From the NCBI GenBank assembly GCA_905373325.1, contig CAJPTB010000068.1, positions 1 to 8,489 of the forward strand: a stretch of DNA of 8,489 bases, read 5' to 3'. Positions 1 through 6,320 of the stretch are shown here, in pieces. Positions within the stretch are counted from its first letter, which is position 1. Each line of letters begins with the position of its first letter. The position numbers and the translations under genes are program-made. The DNA is from an uncultured Ancrocorticia sp. Lineage in GTDB: Bacteria; Actinomycetota; Actinomycetes; Actinomycetales; Actinomycetaceae. Below the pieces are notes generated by a model. The model searched no databases. It was given only the letters and a program-made list of their open reading frames with translations, and was not told the DNA's origin.

Positions 1-869
1 ACGTCGGCGCCCCGCGCCTTCATCTGGGGCACGTACTTTTGCGCCGTCACAACCGGGTCGCGAAACTCGAGTTTGCCGTCGACGACGGCCCTGTCCCACA
101 CGCGCACGCCCGGAGTGACGAGCCCGACCACTCCGATTTTGACCCTCTTCCCGCCGATGGTGCGGTCGATGAGGGTGTAGGGCGTGAAAGCCGGCGTCTC
201 CGTGCCGGCTTTGACGACGTTGGCCCCCAAAAGGGGCGCCTTCAGCTGGGCGCCGTAGTTTCTGAGGACGTCGAGCCCGTAGTTGAATTCGTGGTTTCCC
301 AACGCCTGAGCGTCGTATCCGACGTCGTTGAAGGCTTCCGCCATGGGGTGCGTTCTCCCCTGCAACAGCTGCGGACGCTTCGCGGCCACGTAAGTCAGCG
401 GCGTCCCCTGAATTGCGTCGCCGTTGTCGACGACCAGCACGGACCCTTTCGGCTTGGACTTCCGGGCGTTCTCGATGATCGTGGCGGCCCGCGCCATGCC
501 GAGCTTGCGAACCCTTCCCTGCGGATAGGGCTGATCGCGGAAATAGTCCCAGTTGTATGCGTGTCCGTGGACGTCGGTGGTGGCCATGACGGTCAGATCG
601 AAGGAGTCGCCCGACGGCGTCGGCGAGCCTCCGACGTCAGTGGGACTCGGGCCGCCAGCGCCGGGCTCGGCAGCCGCCCCGTCAGACCCGGCGGGCGACG
701 GGGAATCGTCCCCTCCGCCGCCCCGGCCGGTTCCGTCCGCGACGATTCCACCGCGAAGGCCCGCCGGATTTTGGACGGTCTGCGCGGCGTTCGCCGGGGC
801 GGTCTGGGCCAGCAGCATGCATGCCGCAGCTGCGGCGGCGCTCGTCGTCAATCGTTTTTTCGCGCTCAT
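1..869 (-). CDS. Secreted metallophosphoesterase, 5'-nucleotidase / 2',3'-cyclic-nucleotide phosphodiesterase family (N-terminal part, cut by left window edge)
   Basis: The reading frame starts at ATG 869-867 and stays open to the left edge, giving 289 codons. A GGGAGGGG ribosome binding site lies just upstream of the start. Residues 1-28 look like a Sec signal peptide: a KKR n-region, an Ala-rich hydrophobic core and an ANA|AQ cleavage site, so the enzyme should be exported. Residues about 30-88 form a Gly/Pro/Ser/Asp-rich linker. The calcineurin-like phosphoesterase fold then begins, with metal-ligand motifs TTDVHGH (D99, H101), DNGDAIQGTP (D151) and ALGNHEFNYG (N192, H193). TTDVHGHAYNWDYF is typical of the CpdB/YfkN branch of secreted 5'-nucleotidases. 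Known members release nucleosides and phosphate from extracellular nucleotides or cyclic nucleotides, and some are wall-anchored. The C-terminal substrate domain and any anchor lie outside the window, so exact specificity cannot be decided. It is the most downstream gene seen on this strand and has its own upstream region. Confidence 0.93.
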   Translation of the reverse strand, partial: MSAKKRLTTSAAAAAACMLLAQTAPANAAQTVQNPAGLRGGIVADGTGRGGGGDDSPSPAGSDGAAAEPGAGGPSPTDVGGSPTPSGDSFDLTVMATTDVHGHAYNWDYFRDQPYPQGRVRKLGMARAATIIENARKSKPKGSVLVVDNGDAIQGTPLTYVAAKRPQLLQGRTHPMAEAFNDVGYDAQALGNHEFNYGLDVLRNYGAQLKAPLLGANVVKAGTETPAFTPYTLIDRTIGGKRVKIGVVGLVTPGVRVWDRAVVDGKLEFRDPVVTAQKYVPQMKARGAD

Positions 870-915
870 ATTCCCCTCCCGCGGAGTCGTGGATCGGAGG
901 TCGTCGTGAGCTTTG

Positions 916-942
916 AGTCTAATTCGAAAACTCCGCGGTCAA
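916..942 (-). promoter_or_regulatory. Candidate promoter of the secreted nucleotidase
   Basis: On the minus strand TTGACC (942-937) is followed after 15 bases by TAGACT (921-916), about 47 bases upstream of the nucleotidase start. The -35 is good and the -10 keeps TA...T, but the spacing is 2 bases shorter than optimal. This is a pattern match only. Confidence 0.35.
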
Positions 943-993
943 GCCGAAGGGCGGGCGTGTTGCGAAATGCATCGCGTCATATGCCGGCTTGAC
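938..993. promoter_or_regulatory. 9-bp perfect inverted repeat, possible operator
   Basis: GTCAAGCCG at 938-946 is the exact reverse complement of CGGCTTGAC at 985-993, with a 38-base spacer. One arm overlaps the candidate -35 of the nucleotidase promoter. The long spacer argues against a simple terminator and fits two half-sites for a regulator, or chance. The spacer also contains ATGCAT flanked by GCGA and CGC. The rest of 870-1088 shows no coding signal. Confidence 0.3.
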
Positions 994-1088
994 GTTTCCG
1001 GTGTCGGTAAGACGTCGCCGCCCACCAGCCTGCTCGCCGCCTCACAGCACAGACGCCTCGCCCGCCGGACGGCGCCGCAGCCTGGCGC

Positions 1089-1844
1089 TTAGACGTTGCC
1101 GTTGCTGTGGGGCCGCAAGTTCTCTTCCTTCTGCTTCTTATGGTCCCAGGGGTCCACCCCGCTCCCCTGCGCGATGTTGCTCGCAACCGCGTCCAAAGCC
1201 TTCTGCGAACTCGCGTCGCTCTCCTGAAAATCTCGCATAGCAGCCCGGAGGTTGACGTTCCCTTCATCGACTTTCCACCGAAGATCTTGAAGCAGCTCAT
1301 AGAGCACTTGGCGAAGCTCGGCAAACGCTCCGCCAGGCCCCGTCGGGCCCATTCCAATATTATGTTTGCGCCTAACGAGATCCACCATTGAAATGCCGGT
1401 CAACGCTTTGGCCGCTTTTTCGAGCTCCGCGGCTATTTGGGACATGTAACCACCCGTTGCTCCGTCGCCCACAGTCATCTGATTGACCGCGTTCTCATCC
1501 ATTCGGGTCGCCCCGGCGGCGTCTTGGATGGGCGCCGGCGTCAAATGGAAGAAAGTGTCTGTGTATCCATGACGCGCCCTGTCTTCCAACACCAACTTCA
1601 TATTGTGACGTAAGTTCTCATCAACAGCCTCTTCGGCGGTTTTGAAGTCGTCGCCGATTTCCTCGAAAGCCCTCTTAAACTCTTTCATCATTTCTTCGAA
1701 ATCGTCCGCTTCAAAAGTTGCTTTTCCCGCAGTTTTATCGTGTTTCAGTGCACTAACGTCCTTAAGAACAGTCAAAGGAACTAAGGCGCCCCCAGCGCCC
1801 CTCGCCGCCATAACGGCCCCGCCTCCGGGGACCGTCGCCGCCAT
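1089..1844 (-). CDS. Hypothetical helical protein, C-terminal frame of a split gene (type VII-secretion-substrate-like)
   Basis: This frame gives 251 residues from ATG 1844-1842. A weak GGAG lies 4 bases upstream. The frame is open up to 1901, but the residues encoded above 1844 (VILRCWRVFTAKRFW) look like non-coding translation. It begins with a Gly/Ala-rich hydrophobic stretch (MAATVPGGGAVMAARG and the VPLTVL after it). Then come charged amphipathic helices (FEADDFEEMMKEFKRAFEEI) and a C-terminal helical segment containing LRAAMRDFQESDASSQKALD. That last pattern, an aromatic residue three positions before Asp in a long helix, resembles the Y-x-x-x-D/E type signal and helices of actinobacterial ESX substrates; here it is F-Q-E-S-D. 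There are no catalytic motifs and no signal peptide. It overlaps the upstream frame by 83 bases and is very likely the second part of the same protein. The family assignment is inference; the function is unknown. Confidence 0.6.
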   Translation of the reverse strand: MAATVPGGGAVMAARGAGGALVPLTVLKDVSALKHDKTAGKATFEADDFEEMMKEFKRAFEEIGDDFKTAEEAVDENLRHNMKLVLEDRARHGYTDTFFHLTPAPIQDAAGATRMDENAVNQMTVGDGATGGYMSQIAAELEKAAKALTGISMVDLVRRKHNIGMGPTGPGGAFAELRQVLYELLQDLRWKVDEGNVNLRAAMRDFQESDASSQKALDAVASNIAQGSGVDPWDHKKQKEENLRPHSNGNV

Positions 1845-2466
1845 GCTGCTCCGCCAGAAGCGTTTCGCCGTGAACACGCGCCAACAACGCAAGATTACCA
1901 ATCACAGAAGGCATCGACGTCACGAAAGTCGCACGGAACGTGTTGAACGCACTGCCTTCGAGTGCGGGAGCGTAGTCGTTCATGCCTTTCAGCAGGGTTC
2001 TCATGCGACCGGGGGCGATTTTGTCGAAGCTTTGGAGTTTGACCGTTGATACATCTGTCGTTTTCGTCGTGGGATCGAGCCCCTCGATGGATGTCTCCGA
2101 CAAGGCAGCCGCAACCTTTTCCCTGTATTCATTTATTTTTCCATTAAAACTATCCGAATAGGGATTGGGCAGGTCAAGCCACGGTTTCACAATGTCATCT
2201 ATATCATCGCGAATATCATTAAAATTACCGGCTTGAGGGAAGGTTCCATCATTCCGGCAGACCCCGATCACACCGCCGCCTTCGCCATTTGAGCCGGGCC
2301 GTGTAATAGTCACCTCCACCCTCTGGGATCCGATGTCTCCTACGTCATAGTACACGTTGCGCCTTTTGTCTATCTTATAACGACTCTTGCTGACCATATA
2401 GGCGTCTATCGCCGCCAGCTTGAGTTTACCCACAAGCTTTGGAAGATCGCGATATTCTGCGGACAT
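1762..2466 (-). CDS. Hypothetical protein, N-terminal frame of a split gene (type VII-secretion-substrate-like)
   Basis: This frame gives 234 residues from ATG 2466. GGAGGG lies 8 bases upstream, so the start is well supported. The first 207 residues look genuine: a basic N-terminus (YRDLPKLVGKLKLAAIDAY), a beta-like VEVTITRPG segment, then helices including LEGSAFNTFRATF and IGNLALLARVHGETLLAEQ. The last 27 residues turn abruptly into Gly/Arg-rich text (GPRRRGRYGGEGRWG), the look of an out-of-frame read. The coding signal moves at that point to the frame of the 1089-1844 gene, one base further along. Joined, they would make a protein of about 458 residues. LEGSAFNTF recalls the W-x-G turn followed by a helix of WXG100-like proteins, but Trp is missing. 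There is no signal peptide, as expected for ESX cargo, and no recognised enzyme motif. The DNA is clearly AT-richer than the flanking trehalose genes, which hints at horizontal acquisition. Confidence 0.65.
   Translation of the reverse strand: MSAEYRDLPKLVGKLKLAAIDAYMVSKSRYKIDKRRNVYYDVGDIGSQRVEVTITRPGSNGEGGGVIGVCRNDGTFPQAGNFNDIRDDIDDIVKPWLDLPNPYSDSFNGKINEYREKVAAALSETSIEGLDPTTKTTDVSTVKLQSFDKIAPGRMRTLLKGMNDYAPALEGSAFNTFRATFVTSMPSVIGNLALLARVHGETLLAEQHGGDGPRRRGRYGGEGRWGRLSSFDCS
1840..1862 (-). other. Frame-change point between the two halves of the split gene
   Basis: Up to GCG GAG CAG (1854-1846) the frame of the 2466 start reads as protein. After one skipped C (1845) the frame ATG GCG GCG ACG continues as plausible protein. 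Restoring one frame needs the loss of one base or the gain of two. There is no homopolymer or familiar programmed-shift signal here. A GGAG 4 bases before the ATG also allows re-initiation. It could be mutation, sequence error or translational coupling. Confidence 0.55.
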
Positions 2467-2581
2467 GCCGACATCCCTCCAAGGTTAAACGTCTATTAAT
2501 TTGACTGAGACATCGAACCGATCCGATGCCTGAGAAGCCAGCGCCAGGTCACGCTCAATAGGACATCTTCTCGCGGCCAGA

Positions 2582-2767
2582 CTACTGGACAGGCACATAC
2601 GCTTCAAGGGCGTCTCGCGTTTTGCAAACGCCGTCACGCAGCGCGAAAGTCGCTCCTACGTTCCTATGCGCTTCATCTTTCCCTACGTGCTTTTCCGCTT
2701 TGTTTAGAGTCAAGAAGTTCACCCTCTTCTCTTTAACAGTCCCAGTGTCGTTTTCTAAGCTCGTCAT
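2582..2767 (-). CDS. Small hypothetical ORF, possibly a fragment
   Basis: This is 61 codons from ATG 2767, beginning MTSLENDTGTVKEKRVNFLT and ending EAYVPVQ. It is hydrophilic, with no signal peptide, membrane segment or family I recognise. GGAGGA at 2786-2781 is 13 bases from this ATG but an ideal 6 bases from another ATG at 2774, whose frame (MANDELRKRHWDC) stops after 13 codons. Skipping one A in the AAAA run at 2754-2751 would join the two. Past the stop, a third frame (2598-2485) reads MCLSSSLAARR...IERDLALASQASDRFDVSVKLIDV and ends just before the ribosome binding site of the 2466 gene. A small gene of about 95 codons broken by indels, upstream of the split gene, is possible. It is also possible that only part of this is coding. 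Confidence 0.35.
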   Translation of the reverse strand: MTSLENDTGTVKEKRVNFLTLNKAEKHVGKDEAHRNVGATFALRDGVCKTRDALEAYVPVQ

Positions 2768-2860
2768 TCGCCATTGCGCGTCCTCCGCCTGATAAAATCG
2801 GTTCCGGTTTCCGTAAACGCGACGTCGAAGGCGAATGCCGCGAAGCCGCCTCGCGGGGGC
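2764..2860 (-). pseudogene. Possible 3' remnant of a minus-strand gene
   Basis: The last roughly 28 codons of a minus-strand frame ending at TGA 2766-2764 read GFAAFAFDVAFTETGTDFIR and then a basic RRRTRNGE tail, with normal-looking codon use. The stop overlaps the ATG at 2767 as ATGA. Above about 2860 the frame turns unconvincing and runs into the opposite-strand treR at 2903. It may be the tail of a gene lost when the treR end was joined here. It is short and there is no family match. Confidence 0.2.
2790..2798 (+). promoter_or_regulatory. Candidate extended -10 promoter element for treR
   Basis: TGATAAAAT matches the extended -10 form (TG-N-TATAAT) with one mismatch and no good -35. Transcription from here would give a leader of about 95-100 bases before the treR GTG. 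It also lies just upstream of the minus-strand small ORF. Confidence 0.3.
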
Positions 2861-2902
2861 CGTTCAGATTCGAGATTACGACAGACAAGGAAAGTTTGAT
2901 TA

Positions 2903-3649
2903 GTGGCCGATCCGAAGTACGATGTCATCTTCCAGATCCTGCGGCACAGGATTGAACAGGGAGAGTACAAGTTTCTGAGCCTGTTGCCTTCGGAGAACGC
3001 TTTGGCGCTCGAATTCTCATGCACGCGCAACACCGTCCGCAAGGCACTCGCCCTTCTGGCCGGCCAAGGCCACATCCTGACCATGCAGGGACGCGGCGTC
3101 CAGGTGATCTATCGGCGTCGGCCCATCCCGTCGCGGCCGCCGTCGACCTTCCTCTTGGGAGGAATCGAATCCCTCAAGGAGGCGGCCGACCGCAACGGTT
3201 TCTCTTTGAGCACCCGCATGCTCTCCCTGGAGGAAGGCTACGTGGACCGAGAGCTGGCGAAACGAAGCGGCATGGCGGTGGGCGAGGTTATTCTTCGTCT
3301 GCGCCGCTTGAGGCTGCTCAATGACGTGCCGCTCATTCTCGATGAGAACGTCTTCCTCAAATCGATCGTCCCCAGCCTCAACAGAACCATCGTCGAGAGC
3401 TCCATATACGCGCACCTCGAACACGAGCTCGGAGTGACGGTCGGCAGCGCCACGCGAACCGTCACCGTGGAGCCCGCGACCGAGGACGACGTCGAACTCC
3501 TCCACCTGGGAGGCTTGGGCTGCATCGTCGCTGTGACGTCATCGACCTTCGACACCAACGGTTTGCTGTTCGAGTACACCGTTTCGCGACATTCGCCTAT
3601 AGGCTTCGAGTTCAACACGACGGCCCGGCGGCTGCCGGCATCCATCTGA
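2903..3649 (+). CDS. treR: Trehalose operon transcriptional regulator, GntR family (HutC/TreR type)
   Basis: The protein has 248 residues from GTG 2903, with AAGGA about 11 bases upstream; no in-frame ATG sits nearby. Residues 5-70 are a GntR winged helix-turn-helix: LPSENALALEFSCTRNTVRKAL at 28-49 is the recognition region, and GRGVQVIYRR is the wing. Residues about 85-240 are a UTRA ligand-binding domain with the family's PLILDENVFLKSIVPSLN, SSIYAHLEHELG, VEPATEDD and FEYTVSRH motifs. These align closely by eye with Bacillus TreR (there VILDKDYF, SIYEYIEGELG, VEPCTDED, FQYTESRH). Length is normal for the family. TreR proteins repress tre genes and are released by trehalose 6-phosphate; that ligand is inferred here. 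The gene converges on the EIIABC-treC pair instead of lying in it, so it is transcribed separately. It could be a regulator of another sugar, but the neighbours argue for trehalose. Confidence 0.9.
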   Translation: MADPKYDVIFQILRHRIEQGEYKFLSLLPSENALALEFSCTRNTVRKALALLAGQGHILTMQGRGVQVIYRRRPIPSRPPSTFLLGGIESLKEAADRNGFSLSTRMLSLEEGYVDRELAKRSGMAVGEVILRLRRLRLLNDVPLILDENVFLKSIVPSLNRTIVESSIYAHLEHELGVTVGSATRTVTVEPATEDDVELLHLGGLGCIVAVTSSTFDTNGLLFEYTVSRHSPIGFEFNTTARRLPASI

Positions 3650-3749
3650 TCGGCGACGCGGCCCTGCAACGGCGGTCCCACTGAGAGCGGAGCGACGTAT
3701 CGGACTCGCTTAAAGCCGAAATCAGCGCACGGCGGCACTAGAACGTGCA

Positions 3750-3797
3750 GCTGGGCCGCGCGGCACCCAACCGCGCGGCCCAGCCTTGATTTGTTCA
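3750..3797 (+). terminator. Strong GC-rich hairpin between convergent treR and the PTS gene
   Basis: GCTGGGCCGCGCGG (3750-3763) and CCGCGCGGCCCAGC (3771-3784) form a perfect 14-bp stem with a 7-base loop. On the plus strand it is followed by CTTGATTTGTT, a modest T-rich tail, so it should end treR transcription. Its position between two converging genes suggests it may also stop minus-strand transcripts from the trehalose operon, though that side has no T-tract. Confidence 0.85.
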
Positions 3798-3835
3798 GTT
3801 GTTTGAAGCGGAGCGCATGGTGGCACCGACCGACG

Positions 3836-6064
3836 TCAGTTCGCGACTGGCTCGCGCCTGCCGAGCCGAACCTTCTCCACCTTCCGCTCGGTTTCCAGAT
3901 CGGAGTCCTTGAATCCGAAGAGGTAGGTGAGCAAGAAACCCACAACCAAAGTCACCAGAGACGCGATCCAGAATCCGGTGAAGCTGGCATCGATTTCTCC
4001 CGAGTGTTTGTTGATGAACGACGGGAAACCGATGAACGCTCCGACGAATCCCCACATGTTGACATTGAGGAGGCCAGTCACCAGTCCTCCGACGGCTCCG
4101 CCGATCGAGGCGGTGATGAAGGCCCGTCCATATTTGAGGTTGAGGCCGTACATCGCAGGTTCGGTGACGCCGCACATCGCGGATATCGTCGCCGGCCCGG
4201 CTATCTGCTTGATGCGCGGGTTCTTGGACTTCACCCAGATGGCGAGGGCTCCAGCCCCCTGGGCGATCATCGTGACGGAGACGATGGCGTTGATTCGCGA
4301 GCTTTCGGAGCCGTTCGACAGCTGCGCTGCGATGACGGGAATGACGGCCCAATGCAGGCCGAATATCACAAGCGTTTGGTACAAACCGCCGATGACGAGT
4401 CCCGCAACAATGTAGTTGTAGTCGATAATCGAATTGATCCCGTTGGTGATGAAGCCCGAAAGAATCATGACAAGAGGGCCGAAAACTACAAGCACGAGGG
4501 AAGAGACGACAAAGATCTCCACCAACGGAGCGAACATCGAATGGATGACGGCGGGAATCCAGCGCTTCAACCACGGCTCAAGTTTTGAAGCCAGCCAGGC
4601 CGCGATGATGATGGGGAAAATCGTGGAGGTGTAGGCCATGCCTTTCTCTCCAGTGGGCAACGCCACCGGAATGCCAAAGAACTCCGCATTGAACTCAATG
4701 CCGCCAAGGCGAGCGACCACGTGGTAAGGATGTTGGTCTGCAGGCAGGTTGATCCGTGTGGGATCCGATAGAGTGACCAGCGCCGGAAAGCACAGCACTC
4801 CGCCGATAATGGCCACGATGATCGGGTTGGCGCCCAGTCTCCTCGCCGCCGTGAAACCGACGATGATCGGAAGGAAGTGGAATACGGCCGACGCCATTGC
4901 GCCGATCAGTATCTTGGTGTCGCTGTTCTTGTCAATGAGTTCGAGTTCCGTGCACAGCGTGAGAAGTCCGCCCAAGATGCCGGCGGCGGCGAGCACGCCG
5001 ATGATCGGAATCATCGATCCCGTGATGACGCCGATCAGCGAGCTGAAGCCGTACTTGACCCAGCCGAACGGCGTCGTCGGGCGCTCCCTCTCCTCTTCGC
5101 CTCCGAGCACGTCATCTTCAGAGTTGCGAGGGAGGAGCTTGACAATCGATTCATAGACCTGGCCGACCTTCGGGCCGATGACCACCTGGTACTGTCCGGC
5201 GGCCCTCGCGACGTCGATCACTTCGTCGATGTCGATGACCGCCGAGTCGTCCGCCAACGCCTCGTCCTTGAGATAGAAGCGCAGGCGAGTGATGCAGTGG
5301 ATCACCTTGCGGACGTTGCCCGCCCCGCCGACTCCTTCAACAATGTTGCGGGCAGCCGCGTCGAGCTGGGCATGCTCTTCGGCCGACGCCGCCTTCTTCT
5401 TTCCTTTGCGTTTGTTTGGGCCACTCAAGCCGTTGTTTTTCATGGGATTGGTCCCTTCGGTTTTGGGAGCCATAGCGCCGGGCGAGGCTGAGCCGTTCGC
5501 CGTGTGAGCGGCGACGTCGGTCCCGTCGGAGGAGTCATCCGCTCCCACCCGAGCGGTTTTTGCCCTCGCCTGGGCTTTTGCGGCAGCTCCTTTGAGCGTG
5601 ACACGCGCTGCCTCACCGCCTGCGTCTGCCAGGCCCGTCTTGACATCCAAAGAGGCGAGGCACTCGTCCCCGTTGGTGAAAACCAGGACGGACTCCGTCT
5701 TCTTTCCCGCCGCAGCTATGCCTGCGAGGTCCATCGTCCCGATGGCCTCGCCCGCGCGCACTCTGTCGCCGGCGCTCACATTGAGATGGAAAGGACCGCC
5801 TTTGAGCTCCACCGTGTTGATCCCCAGGTGCAGGAGAATCTCCAGCCCCGAGTCCATCTTGAAGGCGACGGCATGCTGGGTTTCGGCGACCATGACGACT
5901 TCGGCGTCGGCCGGCGCAAGCACTTCGCCAATCAAAGGTTTGATTCCAAAACCCTCGCCCATCACCTTCGAGGAGAAAACGGGATCGGGAACATCGGGCA
6001 ATTCGATCACTTCGCCAGTGAGAGGTGAAACGATCGGAATGCCTGAAGCGGGGATGTCAGACAT
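3836..6064 (-). CDS. Trehalose-type PTS permease, fused EIIA-EIIB-EIIC (glucose superfamily)
   Basis: The protein has 742 residues from ATG 6064, with AAAGGAG 4 bases upstream. The frame is open to 6262, but that extension is Arg/Ala-rich and unlike protein. Residues about 1-145 are an EIIA-Glc-type domain with FKMDSGLEILLHLGINTVELKG; H79 is the phosphorylated His, with H64 as its partner. Residues 150-230 are an Ala/Lys-rich linker. Residues about 232-312 are EIIB, with the phosphocysteine C257 in VIHCITRLRF. Residues about 333-720 are EIIC with roughly ten hydrophobic spans and the GVTEPAMYG motif (632-640). It imports the sugar at the membrane and phosphorylates it, taking phosphate from HPr. 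Family members transport trehalose, sucrose or beta-glucosides; adjacent treC and treR favour trehalose. The A-B-C order is unusual: TreB/TreP are EIIBC only and fused relatives are mostly B-C-A. Met208 (5443), preceded by AAGGGA, could start a separate EIIBC. It lies 241 bases downstream of treC on the same strand. Confidence 0.93.
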   Translation of the reverse strand: MSDIPASGIPIVSPLTGEVIELPDVPDPVFSSKVMGEGFGIKPLIGEVLAPADAEVVMVAETQHAVAFKMDSGLEILLHLGINTVELKGGPFHLNVSAGDRVRAGEAIGTMDLAGIAAAGKKTESVLVFTNGDECLASLDVKTGLADAGGEAARVTLKGAAAKAQARAKTARVGADDSSDGTDVAAHTANGSASPGAMAPKTEGTNPMKNNGLSGPNKRKGKKKAASAEEHAQLDAAARNIVEGVGGAGNVRKVIHCITRLRFYLKDEALADDSAVIDIDEVIDVARAAGQYQVVIGPKVGQVYESIVKLLPRNSEDDVLGGEEERERPTTPFGWVKYGFSSLIGVITGSMIPIIGVLAAAGILGGLLTLCTELELIDKNSDTKILIGAMASAVFHFLPIIVGFTAARRLGANPIIVAIIGGVLCFPALVTLSDPTRINLPADQHPYHVVARLGGIEFNAEFFGIPVALPTGEKGMAYTSTIFPIIIAAWLASKLEPWLKRWIPAVIHSMFAPLVEIFVVSSLVLVVFGPLVMILSGFITNGINSIIDYNYIVAGLVIGGLYQTLVIFGLHWAVIPVIAAQLSNGSESSRINAIVSVTMIAQGAGALAIWVKSKNPRIKQIAGPATISAMCGVTEPAMYGLNLKYGRAFITASIGGAVGGLVTGLLNVNMWGFVGAFIGFPSFINKHSGEIDASFTGFWIASLVTLVVGFLLTYLFGFKDSDLETERKVEKVRLGRREPVAN

Positions 6065-6290
6065 GAGGCTCCTTTCAAAGCCAAGTGCAGTGAGGATATG
6101 CGTTTTGCGTGTTGTTGACTGCGCCGCCTCCAAGGCAACGCGGGGGCGCGGTCCCTGACGGTTCCGCGCACTCATCGGGTGCGCCGACCGTTGCTCGCCT
6201 GTGCCGCCTTGCTTGCCTCGCATGGACGCCTTGACGTCCGCCTCGGCTCGCTCGGCCCGCACATGGGCTCGCTCATCGGCCGTCTGTGTT

Positions 6291-6320
6291 CGCTCGCCGA
6301 GCGGTTTACTCGCCGAGCGG
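6291..6320. repeat. 16-bp tandem duplication with a palindromic core at the treC stop codon
   Basis: CTCGCCGAGCGG occurs at 6293-6304 and again at 6309-6320, a 16-base period; the second copy encodes the last residues of TreC and the stop TAA lies between them. The first copy sits in a perfect palindrome CGCTCG-C-CGAGCG (6291-6303). It could fold as a short hairpin in the treC to EIIABC spacer. No T-tract follows, so it is not a clear terminator. The spacer 6065-6290 holds no convincing gene or promoter; a CATATCCT at about 6094-6101 on the minus strand is the best -10-like site. Confidence 0.4.

Noticed and set aside
803..830. Lipoprotein signal in the nucleotidase (Cys17)
   Set aside because: The Cys is inside the Ala-rich core as AACMLL, not in a lipobox; an ANA|AQ signal peptidase I site fits better.
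39..992. 317-codon open frame on the plus strand
   Set aside because: It is antisense to the nucleotidase, whose DxH, GD and GNHE motifs and signal peptide fix the minus strand as coding.
1840..1862. Programmed +1 frameshift site
   Set aside because: No slippery sequence, in-frame stop at the shift, or obvious stimulatory structure is visible; mutation, sequence error or re-initiation is simpler.
3791..5507. Several plus-strand frames (3791-4588, 4749-5156, 4877-5491)
   Set aside because: All are shadows of the PTS permease; none shows a ribosome binding site or recognisable domain.
6065..6262. N-terminal extension of the permease to an upstream ATG
   Set aside because: The 66 extra residues are Arg/Ala-rich, EIIA domains begin near MSDIP, and AAAGGAG sits directly before ATG 6064.
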